A stretch of 26,236 nt of DNA from UBA922 sp964571295 (lineage in GTDB: Bacteria; Patescibacteriota; Patescibacteriia; Magasanikbacterales; UBA922), in contig CAZNAO010000009.1 of assembly GCA_964571295.1 (NCBI GenBank), positions 1 through 26,236 on the forward strand, read 5' to 3'. Below are positions 1 to 7,872 of the stretch, piece after piece (within the stretch, counting starts at the first letter, position 1; each line of letters opens with the position of its first letter). A program made the translations under genes and the position numbers. The notes under the pieces are model-generated. The model was not told where the DNA came from and made no database searches. It saw nothing but the letters and a program-made list of their open reading frames with translations.

Positions 1-879
1 GAGCTGAAAACATTGTCTACCCGCTCCGTGTTCGTATGCAAATGAATCTGTCCCATATACAGTTTTTGACACACTCTCTGTTGCCATACCGAATGTTGCA
101 CACAATACATATGTCCGCTCACTGGTGCCACGGTATTCGTACGCGAGACCAGTTTCAGGATCCGTCGTTACTCCTCCCATGTAGTATGGAGCTCGATTGA
201 GGTCAGCAAGAGTGGTTGGGAGAGTGCCAGATTGTGAATAATACGATTCAATTGAATATTTGAGATTCTGAAGATGTTGTGAACGCATACCATCAAACCT
301 GAGTACTCGTTGAGTACTTGGACTTCCTACCAAAAAAAATGCTCCAATAACCAGTGCTGTCACAAGTCCAATGGTACTGTATCTGAACATTAGTCGTCTT
401 TGTTCGGTTAGAGCATCTCTGATATCAAGCAGATAATACGAAAATATCATTGCTGCAACCAATAGTACTGAGAAAGCTTTTAAAAAGAATCGTACAGTTA
501 ACTCACCTGATAAAAAACTGTTGAGAATCGAAATAAGTGACCCGATAATCATGAATGTTGCCACAAACAACGTGAGGTATATAAGCCATTTGCGCACTCC
601 CATATTTTTGAGCTCTGGAGTCTTCTTATACCCTTTTTGCAAATACCATGCCGACCAGATATATACGGGAAATACAACTACCAGCGTTGCGATTGCAAAA
701 CGAAGAGGTCCATTACTCATGTCGTAGTAATAGTAGTCTGGCAGAAGCGCATCTGGAAAAAAACGATTGACGTACTGGAACATGAGTGTGATAAACGCGG
801 TAGCACTCATGTAGAGCGTAACGATCGAAAGCAGGTGAAGAAAGGTATCACGTGCGGTCGACTTGTGATGGTCTGACAT
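1..879 (-). CDS. DUF5671-type multi-pass membrane protein, C-terminus cut by window edge
   Basis: The frame is open from ATG at 879 to the window edge (293 codons, no stop). The first ~155 residues hold about four hydrophobic segments and begin with the pattern TARDTFLHLLSIVTLYMSA, which I recognise as the DUF5671 family of predicted membrane proteins common in Patescibacteria. After the last membrane segment (near residues 140-155) comes an extracytoplasmic tail with a Tyr/Gly/Pro-rich pattern (YYSQSGTLPTTLADL, then DPETG and YEYRG). This resembles the C-terminal part of type II pseudopilins, but that likeness is only by eye. Function is unknown. A possible promoter lies at 952-980, overlapping an inverted repeat. 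The start has T at -1 and no Shine-Dalgarno. Confidence 0.8.
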   Translation of the reverse strand, partial: MSDHHKSTARDTFLHLLSIVTLYMSATAFITLMFQYVNRFFPDALLPDYYYYDMSNGPLRFAIATLVVVFPVYIWSAWYLQKGYKKTPELKNMGVRKWLIYLTLFVATFMIIGSLISILNSFLSGELTVRFFLKAFSVLLVAAMIFSYYLLDIRDALTEQRRLMFRYSTIGLVTALVIGAFFLVGSPSTQRVLRFDGMRSQHLQNLKYSIESYYSQSGTLPTTLADLNRAPYYMGGVTTDPETGLAYEYRGTSERTYVLCATFGMATESVSKTVYGTDSFAYEHGAGRQCFQL

Positions 880-932
880 AGAGAGGTTGATTAGTTAATT
901 AGAAGAAATGAGTAATAGAATGAGACTGATAA

Positions 933-956
933 ATACTATACGATTATCTATAGTAT
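933..956. promoter_or_regulatory. Inverted repeat, operator-like
   Basis: ATACTATA (933-940) and TATAGTAT (949-956) form a perfect 8-base inverted repeat with an 8-base spacer. It overlaps the -10 of the minus-strand promoter at 952-957. The half-site sequence ATACTAT recurs at 1012-1018 over the -10 of the divergent promoter. A dimeric repressor site is the simplest reading; a -10-like sequence occurring by chance in AT-rich DNA is the alternative. Confidence 0.35.
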
Positions 957-980
957 AGGGTAACAGATTGCGTTTGTACA
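952..980 (-). promoter_or_regulatory. Candidate sigma70-type promoter for the DUF5671 gene
   Basis: On the minus strand, TGTACA (975-980) is followed after 17 bases by TATACT (952-957). The -10 is near consensus and the -35 matches 4 of 6. The transcript would have a leader of about 65 bases before ATG at 879. Confidence 0.4.
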
Positions 981-987
981 GGCAATA

Positions 988-1016
988 TTGACAAAAAGGC
1001 TTATCTGTGCTATACT
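988..1016 (+). promoter_or_regulatory. Near-consensus sigma70 promoter
   Basis: TTGACA (988-993), a 17-base spacer and TATACT (1011-1016). This is the best-matched promoter in the window. It points at the structured RNA and small ORF at 1036-1282, and transcription would start near 1022-1024. Confidence 0.75.
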
Positions 1017-1035
1017 ATCTCGTTAAATTCGTAGG

Positions 1036-1090
1036 CTTTAGAGAGTGTATATGGGTATATACCTTCTCTAAAGCGCACGGATGCTGCGCT
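1036..1090 (+). ncRNA. Two consecutive hairpins at the 5' end of a short transcript
   Basis: Hairpin one pairs CTTTAGAGA (1036-1044) with TCTCTAAAG (1065-1073), continues through GTATAT/ATATAC after a small mismatch, and is closed by a GGGT loop. Hairpin two pairs AGCGCA (1072-1077) with TGCGCT (1085-1090) around a 7-base loop. They begin about 13 bases after the predicted transcription start and lie before the small ORF, so they may be a 5' UTR structure or part of a free-standing structured RNA. They match no riboswitch or known RNA class that I recognise. Confidence 0.5.
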
Positions 1091-1114
1091 GAAACCAAAG
1101 TTCCTGGAGGGGAA

Positions 1115-1237
1115 ATGTCGAATTTCATTGGTAGTGTCGTGGTGGTGCTGTTTCTTGTTCTCATGACCAAGGCCTGCGTCGGCGCGATCGCCGGGCCGGA
1201 CCCGAAGGAGGAGGACACCACGATCGTCGACAGATAG
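1115..1237 (+). CDS. Possible 40-residue small membrane peptide, GC-rich
   Basis: ATG at 1115 follows a strong Shine-Dalgarno (GGAGGGG, 1106-1112) and the frame closes with TAG at 1235-1237. The peptide starts MSNFIGS, has one hydrophobic segment (VVVVLFLVLM), then TKACVGAIAG, and ends in an acidic tail (PKEEDTTIVDR). The Cys at residue 21 is not in a convincing lipobox. Third codon positions are mostly G or C, especially after codon 17, unlike every other gene here, and the region around 1160-1245 is clearly GC-rich. The start also lacks the T at -1 found in the other genes. It could be recently acquired, or the ORF could be incidental to a structured RNA. I know no homologue. Confidence 0.4.
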   Translation: MSNFIGSVVVVLFLVLMTKACVGAIAGPDPKEEDTTIVDR

Positions 1238-1282
1238 TCGACGTGCCAATTACAGGGGACGATATCGCAAGATGTCGCCCCC
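1225..1282 (+). ncRNA. Two strong hairpins at the 3' part of the short transcript
   Basis: CGTCGAC (1225-1231) pairs with GTCGACG (1237-1243) and spans the stop codon of the small ORF. Then GGGG-A-CGATATC (1255-1266) pairs with GATGTCG-C-CCCC (1271-1282) around a GCAA loop, which is a GNRA tetraloop. The second hairpin is not followed by a T tract, so it is not itself an intrinsic terminator. The density of stable hairpins across 1036-1282 suggests a functional RNA. Confidence 0.5.
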
Positions 1283-1325
1283 TTCAGCCTACTATCATTT
1301 TAAATGTTTAAAGTGAGAGAGGAAC

Positions 1326-1356
1326 AAAAAATCCCCGAGATACTCGAGGATTTTTT
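1326..1356. terminator. Bidirectional intrinsic terminator
   Basis: AAAAAATCC plus CGAG pair with CTCG plus GGATTTTTT around an ATA loop with one C/A mismatch, with T runs in both directions. It can end both the + strand short transcript and the minus-strand ABC transporter gene, whose stop codon is at 1359. The bases between 1283 and 1325 show no further feature. Confidence 0.85.
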
Positions 1357-1358
1357 GT

Positions 1359-3289
1359 TTATTCAATAAACCCGCCAACTTGAGTTCCCCAAAGCTCCTG
1401 ATAAACGCCCGTTTTTTTACTTACTAATGCTTTATGAGTACCCTGTTCGACTATTTTTCCTTTATCCACCACGATAATTCGATCCATATGCATGATAGTA
1501 GATAATCGATGAGCAATCGCAATCACAGTTCTCCCCTTTACTAGTTCATGTAATGCTTCCTGGATCATTCGTTCTGATTCTGAATCAAGACTTGAGGTTG
1601 CTTCATCAAGCACCAAGATTGGTGCATCCTTCAACATTGCTCGTGCCATTGCAATTCGCTGACGTTCACCGCCAGACAATTTTACTCCTCGTTCCCCTAC
1701 CATCGTGTCATAACCTTCGGGAAACGACGTGATAAACTCATGACATTGTGCACGCTTGGACGCAGTAATCATTTCTTTTTCAGTAGCTTCTGGTCTTCCA
1801 TACATAATATTTTCTCGGATACTCCGATGGAACAACACTGGATCCTGAGGAACATATGCAATCGCATTCCAGAGACTTTCCTGAGTGACTTCAGTAATCG
1901 GAGTATTATCTATTTTGATCGCACCTTTTGAGACGTCATAATATCGAAGGAGTAGCTTTACAATCGTTGATTTGCCCGCACCTGAATGCCCGACGAGTGC
2001 TACTTTTTCTCCTGGTCGTACCAGCAGCGAAAAATCACTCAATAATGCTTTTTTGGCATTATACTTGAATGTTACCCTTTCGAATTTGATACTCCCCTTG
2101 GTAACTTCAAGATTATAAGCACCCTTCTTATCAGTAATTCCATGCGGCGTATAATAAATTGCCGCAAATTCTTTTGCATCTGCAAAATGCTCATATACAT
2201 CACGAAAACTTCGCGCAAAATTCCACACACGATGGAATACTGCAAGCGAATAACCATTTATGAGGACTAGGTCACCGATCGTAAGCGACCCTGCACGCCA
2301 GAACTGTAATGCGAGATAGAGTAGTATGATTTCAAAAATAAGCATGAGTCCACCCTGCAATCCATCAAGTTTGATAGTGAGCACTCGAGAAAAAAATCTC
2401 CGTTTTCGTACTTCTTCTGAAACCCTATCAAAATTTTTCTCTTCTTTGAGNNNNNNNNNNNNNNNNNNNNNNNNNNNNNNNNNNNNNNNNNNNNNNNNNN
2501 NNNNNNNNNNNNNNNNNNNNNNNNNNNNNNNNNNNNNNNNNNNNNNNNNNATCTCCGTTTTCGTACTTCTTCTGAAACCCTATCAAAATTTTTCTCTTCT
2601 TTGAGATATGATGAAAATAATTTTACATTTGGATAATTGGTGACAATGTCAGCCAGTACTCCTGTTTGTTTACTCTCAGCCTCACTTCGAAGTGCATCGA
2701 ATTTGAGTTTATACAGACTAGTATAGTATGTTGCGGTTAAATATATAATCAACCATCCGAACAGAAGAAGGCCAAATGTGTAATTTGTCATGAACAATAC
2801 TACTCCAATTGCTATAATCAACAATCCTGAACCAAAAAGAGTGTACTGGAGGAAATCAATCATGATGACGGTAAATGCACTTTCGAATTTTCGCATGTCT
2901 GAGATAAGTGAGCCAATATATTTGTTTTCAAAAAAATTAAACGAATGACGGAGTGTCGTTTTCAACATCTCATTGTATAATTTTTTTCGTACCTGCATTT
3001 CTGATCGTGCGCGGAAGTAATGATGTAAGCGATCTGATAGCCAGTTGGCACAGAGTAGCCCTAAAATCAAAAACACTGCTTGTAGCGCCTCGCTATATGC
3101 AACTTCTTTCGTAAAATTTTCATTGGTTAGTGCATCAATTAAAAGCTTGTAAAAATAGGGGTATCCCAAATCCCCTGCGTTCCACAATACAATAAATAAG
3201 AGAGAAACAAGAAAAGACCATTTGAATGGACGTAAATATTTCCAAAATAATGTTAATACTTGCTTATTGGTAACTTCTGATGGTTTCAT
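1359..3289 (-). CDS. ABC half-transporter (MsbA-like permease fused to ATPase), interrupted by assembly gap
   Basis: A type I exporter with an N-terminal six-helix transmembrane domain and a C-terminal nucleotide-binding domain. The ATPase half shows Walker A (GHSGAGKST), Q-loop (YVPQDP), signature (LSGGERQR), Walker B (ILVLDEAT) and H-loop (AIAHRLS). As given, 100 Ns at 2451-2550 split the frame. The same 55 bases flank the Ns, and deleting 155 bases puts both halves into one frame, giving about 591 residues, normal for the family. The start is ATG at 3289 (MKPSEV); the open frame further upstream runs through the atpC terminator and is not credible. Substrate cannot be told: lipid, peptide or drug export are all possible. 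The protein would work as a homodimer unless a partner lies elsewhere. Confidence 0.9.
2396..2605. other. 100-N scaffold gap flanked by an identical 55-mer
   Basis: 2396-2450 and 2551-2605 are identical 55-base sequences either side of 100 Ns (2451-2550). This is the pattern left when two contigs that overlap by one assembly k-mer are joined with a fixed-length gap. The gap probably holds no real sequence. Confidence 0.9.
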
Positions 3290-3299
3290 AATGCAGATA

Positions 3300-3308
3300 A
3301 GTATATCA
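3300..3308 (-). promoter_or_regulatory. Extended -10 promoter of the ABC transporter gene
   Basis: The minus strand reads TGATATACT, an extended -10 (TGn plus TATACT), ending 10 bases before ATG at 3289. No good -35 is seen. The predicted transcript would start only a few bases before the ATG and so be nearly leaderless. Confidence 0.45.
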
Positions 3309-3310
3309 TA

Positions 3311-3347
3311 AAAAAATAAAAACAGCTTCGTTTTGAAGCTGTTTTTT
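3311..3347 (-). terminator. Intrinsic terminator of the ATP synthase operon
   Basis: On the minus strand, just after the atpC stop, AAAACAGCTTC pairs with GAAGCTGTTTT around a short loop and is followed by TTTTTATTTTTTT. A run of T on the other side makes it look bidirectional. Confidence 0.85.
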
Positions 3348-3350
3348 GAT

Positions 3351-3770
3351 CTATCGTGTCGGTTTGTACTTCTTTGCAATTCGCAGACGGTTCATTTCTT
3401 TTTCGAGTGATGCCTGGATGCGTGCAAAATCGACATCTGCAGATTTTTCTTCTTGGGCGAGCAATTCTTCAGCTCGTTTTCTTCCCACCTCAGCACGTTC
3501 GAGATCGATTTCTTCAGCGCGCTCTGCGCTATCTGCAAGAATATGAACGGTATTGTCTTTTCGTACTTCTGCTACCCCGCCTGATACTGCAATTGCGACT
3601 TCATGATCTTTTTTGTGCACAATCAATTCCCCCGCATCAAGAATAGTGATGAGTGGAATGTGATACGGCAAAACCGTAATATACCCCTCCTTGGTCGGGA
3701 TGGTTACTTTTTCTACATGTTCGTCTGAATAGACGATTCCTTCTGGTTTTACTATTTTGAAGTTAATCAT
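3351..3770 (-). CDS. atpC: F1 ATP synthase epsilon subunit
   Basis: 139 residues, the usual length. The N-terminal beta-sandwich shows the family pattern IVKPEGIVYSDEHVEKVTIP, then GYITVLPYHIPL and a glycine-valine stretch (AVSGGVAEVRKD). The C-terminal ~50 residues form the charged two-helix hairpin that can inhibit ATP hydrolysis. The subunit sits on the central stalk, linking gamma to the c-ring. It is the last gene of the operon, 85 bases after atpD across a very AT-rich spacer with no evident feature, and 3 bases before the terminator hairpin region. There is no Shine-Dalgarno and T stands at -1. Confidence 0.95.
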   Translation of the reverse strand: MINFKIVKPEGIVYSDEHVEKVTIPTKEGYITVLPYHIPLITILDAGELIVHKKDHEVAIAVSGGVAEVRKDNTVHILADSAERAEEIDLERAEVGRKRAEELLAQEEKSADVDFARIQASLEKEMNRLRIAKKYKPTR

Positions 3771-3855
3771 AGATTAGTTTATTGGATAATTCTTTAAATA
3801 GTTTATTAGTTAATTATTCTCTAATTATCTAATAATCAAATTACCCAATTATCTT

Positions 3856-5223
3856 TTATACCACCTCTTCAATCGTTCCCTTCATGTAGAATGCACCTTC
3901 TGACTTACCATCATGTTTTCCATCAAGAATTTCTCTAAAGCCCTTTACCGTATCAGCGACTTTCACATATTTACCAGGCATGCCAGTAAATTGTTCCGCA
4001 ACAGAAAACGGCTGTGAGAGAAAACGCTGAATCTTTCGAGCACGCGCAACAGTAATTTTATCTTCATCCGACAACTCTTCCATACCGAGAATTGCAATAA
4101 TATCTTGCAAATCTTTATAGCGCTGAAGAATTTTCTGCACTTCACGGGCGACTGTGTAATGTTCTTCACCAACGATCTGAGGATCAAGCACGGTTGAACT
4201 CGAGTCAAGCGGGTCTACTGCCGGGTAAATACCGATTTCAGAAAGAGCGCGGTTGAGTGAGACGGTAGAATCAAGGTGAGCGAATGTCGTAGCCGGTGCC
4301 GGATCAGTAAGGTCGTCTGCCGGTACGTATACCGCCTGGATCGAGGTAATGGACCCTTTATCAGTCGAAGTGATACGTTCCTGAAGAGCGCCCATTTCGG
4401 TTGCAAGTGTCGGCTGGTATCCGGCAGCGGAAGGCATACGGCCGAGAAGTGCGGACATTTCAGAACCCGCCTGTGTGAAACGGAAAATGTTGTCGATAAA
4501 GAGGAGCAGGTCGCGGTTTTCTTCATCACGAAAATATTCTGCCATAGCAAGAGCGGTCAATGCTACACGCGCACGCGCTCCTGGTGGTTCGTTCATCTGT
4601 CCGAATACAAGTGCTGTTTTTTCTAACACTCCCGATTCTTTCATTTCTCCATATAAATCATTTCCTTCTCGAGTACGCTCTCCTACTCCCGCAAACATTG
4701 AGTATCCTCCATGTTCCTGGGCGATATTATGAATCAATTCTTGAATGATAACCGTTTTTCCTACCCCCGCCCCTCCAAAAAGTCCTACTTTTCCACCTTT
4801 CAAGAATGGGCAGAGAAGGTCAATAACCTTGATACCGGTTTCAAATACTTCCGATTTCTGTGACTGACTCTTGAAATCAGGAGCTTTGCGGTGAATACTG
4901 TATTTCTTTTTGGTTTTTGCCTGTGGCTTATTATCAATCGGTTCACCAACCACATTGAACATGCGTCCGAGAGTTTCCGGACCTACCGGAACTGAAATTG
5001 GAGCTCCGGTGTCTATCACCTCGACCCCACGCGCAAGCCCATCGGCTGAACCCATGGCAACCGTGCGCACACTATGTGAACCCAAATGTTGCTGTACTTC
5101 GAGTACGAGTTTTTTACCTTTCTCCAAATTTATTTCAAGTGCGTTGTAGATCGGAGGAAGTTCAGTGGGAAACTGCACATCTACGACCACTCCGATGACT
5201 TGTATTACTTTTCCTTTATTCAT
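3856..5223 (-). CDS. atpD: F1 ATP synthase beta subunit (catalytic)
   Basis: 455 residues, close to full family length. It carries the P-loop GGAGVGKT, the GERTREGNDLY motif, the Walker B region LLLFIDNIFRFTQAG, the catalytic-site loop around GYQPTLATEMG, and the TSTDKGSITSIQAVYVPADD segment that contacts gamma. It forms the three catalytic sites of the alpha3beta3 head, in the cytoplasm. All expected catalytic residues appear present, so the enzyme should be active. It follows atpG after a 42-base spacer. It is the only beta gene in the window, so both Fo cassettes would have to share it unless another F1 exists elsewhere. Confidence 0.98.
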   Translation of the reverse strand: MNKGKVIQVIGVVVDVQFPTELPPIYNALEINLEKGKKLVLEVQQHLGSHSVRTVAMGSADGLARGVEVIDTGAPISVPVGPETLGRMFNVVGEPIDNKPQAKTKKKYSIHRKAPDFKSQSQKSEVFETGIKVIDLLCPFLKGGKVGLFGGAGVGKTVIIQELIHNIAQEHGGYSMFAGVGERTREGNDLYGEMKESGVLEKTALVFGQMNEPPGARARVALTALAMAEYFRDEENRDLLLFIDNIFRFTQAGSEMSALLGRMPSAAGYQPTLATEMGALQERITSTDKGSITSIQAVYVPADDLTDPAPATTFAHLDSTVSLNRALSEIGIYPAVDPLDSSSTVLDPQIVGEEHYTVAREVQKILQRYKDLQDIIAILGMEELSDEDKITVARARKIQRFLSQPFSVAEQFTGMPGKYVKVADTVKGFREILDGKHDGKSEGAFYMKGTIEEVV

Positions 5224-5265
5224 ATAGTTAGTTAGTTATTTAGGAAGGAATTTATCCATTTTAGT

Positions 5266-6198
5266 TTAATTTTCCAAAGCTGCTGCTCCACCGGCGATTT
5301 CTGCAATTTCTTTCGTGATTCCTGCCTGACGTGCTTTGTTGAATTCTATCGTCAATCCTTCGATCATTTCACCTGCAGCCTCTGTTGCATTCTTCATTGC
5401 AACCATTCGAGCACTGTGTTCACTCGCGCGTGACTCGAGTAGTGTCTGATAGATCTGAACTTCGAATAGTCGGGGTAAAATCGTATCAATGATCATTTCA
5501 GCACTTGGTTCGAACTCATACTCATTTTGCATACTCTGGTCAGATTCTTCGATCACCGTATGCTCTCCTGGTAACTCTTCTAGCAGTCTTTCGATGTCTT
5601 CTTTTGATATTGGTAGGAGTTTTCGTACTCTTGGCTGCTGGACAATACTTGATTTGAAATCAGTATATGCGATCAGAACTGAGTCATACTCCTGACTTTT
5701 GAATTTCTCAAGTGCGAAGGTAGCAATAGGCATAATATCTTCCATTCCTGGATTATCTCGAATCGCATCGTACGCACCAACCAAAGGATAGCCATATCGT
5801 TTTGCAAAATAAGCACTCTTTTTCCCCACCCCAATTACCTCGTACAATACATCATTTACGGTAGTGCTCCCAAACACATCGGCACGAGTAAGGAGTGACT
5901 GTGTTTTTTTGAAAATATTACTATTAAAACTTCCTGCAAGACCTCTATTTGAACTAAATACAATTACTAATATTTTTTTTACTGGTCTCACTTCAGTTAA
6001 AGCATTCTTGACTTCCCCTACCCTACCAAGCCTCTCCATCAAATCTTTTGCAAGGCTTGCATATGTGCGAGTAGCAATCACCGCCTGTACTGCTTTTCGC
6101 ATTTTTGCAGCCGAAACCATCTCCATTGCTTTGGTGATTTTTTTGGTATTCTTTACCGACTTGATGCGTTGTTTGATTGCTTTTCCTGATACCGCCAT
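5266..6198 (-). CDS. atpG: F1 ATP synthase gamma subunit
   Basis: 310 residues, slightly longer than the typical ~285-295. The N-terminal helix has the conserved pattern AIKQRIKSVKNTKKITKAMEM, and the C-terminal helix has ASEHSARMVAMKNATEAA and the FNKARQAGITKEIAEI ending of the family. Together these form the coiled-coil rotor shaft. The extra length is in the middle (around residues 195-225, acidic and Gln/Glu-rich), in the Rossmann-like domain. It lies 42 bases upstream of atpD and 100 bases after atpA; that 100-base spacer has only weak inverted repeats. Confidence 0.97.
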   Translation of the reverse strand: MAVSGKAIKQRIKSVKNTKKITKAMEMVSAAKMRKAVQAVIATRTYASLAKDLMERLGRVGEVKNALTEVRPVKKILVIVFSSNRGLAGSFNSNIFKKTQSLLTRADVFGSTTVNDVLYEVIGVGKKSAYFAKRYGYPLVGAYDAIRDNPGMEDIMPIATFALEKFKSQEYDSVLIAYTDFKSSIVQQPRVRKLLPISKEDIERLLEELPGEHTVIEESDQSMQNEYEFEPSAEMIIDTILPRLFEVQIYQTLLESRASEHSARMVAMKNATEAAGEMIEGLTIEFNKARQAGITKEIAEIAGGAAALEN

Positions 6199-6298
6199 AT
6201 AATTCTACGAACTACAATCGACGATCAACGAACTTACGTTCATACTTCGTCAATTGTTTTGTCTAAATTAATTATTGACTTCCACAGTAGCGCCCCAA

Positions 6299-7813
6299 TT
6301 AGTTCGTTGTTCTCTGGTCACTACTCGCACCGAATTGTGTCAGTGCTTCTTTTAACTCTTTCTCCACTTCTTCATTCCAATCTCCTTTCTTGATCTTTTC
6401 AAGCAAAGTTGTTTTTGACTTTCGCATAAATTCAAGAAACTTCTTTTCAGTATCTTTCACATGTATGACCTCAACCGCATCATATAATCCCTGTGACATC
6501 GCGTAAATCGAGACAACCTGTTCTTCCACCGGCTCTGGAACATATTGAGGCTGCTTCAAAAGTTCAGTCATTCGACGCCCTCTCTCTATTGATTTTTTGG
6601 TTTCTGGATCAAGATCGCTCGCGAATTGCGCAAAAGCTTCGAGTTCACGGAACTGAGCTAATCCAAGTTTCAGACTTCCCGCCACTTTCTTCATCGGCTT
6701 GATCTGCGCTGAACCTCCCACACGAGAGACAGACAAACCCACGTTCAGTGCCGGGCGGATACCACGATAGAACAAATCAGTTTCAAGGAAGATCTGACCA
6801 TCGGTAATTGAAATTACATTGGTTGGAACATATGCGGAGATATCTCCTGCCTGCGTTTCGATAATCGGTAATGCGGTAATAGATCCACCACCATGTTCTT
6901 TATTGAGGTTACATGCACGTTCAAGTAAACGTGAATGGAGATAAAATACGTCTCCCGGATATGCCTCTCGTCCTGGCGGGCGTCGAAGCAAGAGCGACAT
7001 TTCACGATATGCCCATGCCTGTTTGGTCAGATCATCATAAATAATCAGCACATCTTTCCCTTTATCCATGAAGTATTCAGCAATCGCAACCCCGCTATAA
7101 GGAGCAAGATAAGACATTGGCGCTGGTTCAGAAGCACCGGCTGAAACCACAATTGTATAGTCCATCGCCCCCGCTTCTTGCAATTTTGAAACAATTCGAG
7201 CAACTTTTGATTCTTTCTGACCTACTGCCACATAAATACAAATGATATCCTGCCCTTTCTGGTTCAGAATCGTATCAATCGCAATTGCGGTCTTTCCTGT
7301 CTGTCGATCTCCAATAATAAGCTCACGCTGTCCTCGTCCTACAGGAATAAGCGCATCAATCGCTTTAATACCCGTCTGCATTGGTCGATTCACCGCTTCG
7401 CGGGTCATTACACCAGGAGCAATACGTTCTACGGGATAAAATGTTTTGGTATTGATTGCACCCTTACCATCAATCGGCTCTCCGATTGCATTGACTACTC
7501 GACCGATGAGAGTGTCTGATACTGGCACAGACATAATGCGACCTGTCCGTTTCACAGTGTCACCTTCTTTGATATGTTGATATGCACCCAAAATAACAGC
7601 ACCCACTGTCTCTTCTTGTAGATTCAAAGCAATACCAAATGTTCCTCCCGGAAATTCCAACATCTCCTGAGCTTGACATTTTTCAAGTCCACCCATACGC
7701 GCGATTCCGTCACCAATCTCAATCACGGTACCCACTTCTTCCACCTGGACTTCTTTTTTGAACGAGTCGATATTTTTCTTTAGTGATGCTATCACTTGAT
7801 CGGTATATGACAT
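6299..7813 (-). CDS. atpA: F1 ATP synthase alpha subunit
   Basis: 504 residues, full length. Seen are the N-terminal beta-barrel (VGTVIEIGDGIARMGGLE), the P-loop GDRQTGKT, the segment YREMSLLLRRPPGREAYPGDVFYLHSRLLERA, and the arginine-finger region SVSRVGGSAQ. It forms the non-catalytic nucleotide sites of the head and binds delta with its N-terminus, here the segment SYTDQVIASLKKNIDSF. It is separated from atpH by 59 bases that include a GC-rich palindrome at 7850-7861. Confidence 0.98.
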   Translation of the reverse strand: MSYTDQVIASLKKNIDSFKKEVQVEEVGTVIEIGDGIARMGGLEKCQAQEMLEFPGGTFGIALNLQEETVGAVILGAYQHIKEGDTVKRTGRIMSVPVSDTLIGRVVNAIGEPIDGKGAINTKTFYPVERIAPGVMTREAVNRPMQTGIKAIDALIPVGRGQRELIIGDRQTGKTAIAIDTILNQKGQDIICIYVAVGQKESKVARIVSKLQEAGAMDYTIVVSAGASEPAPMSYLAPYSGVAIAEYFMDKGKDVLIIYDDLTKQAWAYREMSLLLRRPPGREAYPGDVFYLHSRLLERACNLNKEHGGGSITALPIIETQAGDISAYVPTNVISITDGQIFLETDLFYRGIRPALNVGLSVSRVGGSAQIKPMKKVAGSLKLGLAQFRELEAFAQFASDLDPETKKSIERGRRMTELLKQPQYVPEPVEEQVVSIYAMSQGLYDAVEVIHVKDTEKKFLEFMRKSKTTLLEKIKKGDWNEEVEKELKEALTQFGASSDQRTTN

Positions 7814-7849
7814 ATAATTTTCTAGTTATCTGGTTTACTGATTGCCATG

Positions 7850-7861
7850 CCTGCCGGCAGG
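7850..7861. repeat. GC-rich 12-base palindrome between atpH and atpA
   Basis: CCTGCCGGCAGG is a perfect palindrome in otherwise AT-rich sequence, with partly pairing flanks (CCATG / TCTGG). It looks like one copy of a dispersed palindromic repeat, but no second copy occurs in the window. Confidence 0.4.
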
Positions 7862-7872
7862 TCTGGGTAAAG

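Noticed and set aside
1115..1237. Lipoprotein signal in the 40-residue peptide
   Set aside because: The residues before the Cys (MTKAC) do not fit a lipobox; a single membrane helix is the safer reading.
2267..2604. Coding frames running through or beside the N gap on either strand, suggesting two separate or overlapping genes
   Set aside because: They arise from the duplicated 55-mer and unknown bases; collapsing the gap gives one ABC transporter.
4276..4748. Open frames opposite atpD, and similar frames opposite atpA, atpB, metG and the LPXTG gene
   Set aside because: They are mirror frames of well-conserved genes, with low-complexity translations and no start signals.
6199..6298. Internal promoter between atpA and atpG
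   Set aside because: TTGACG-like sequences occur, but no -10 is found at the right distance, and the small inverted repeats are weak.
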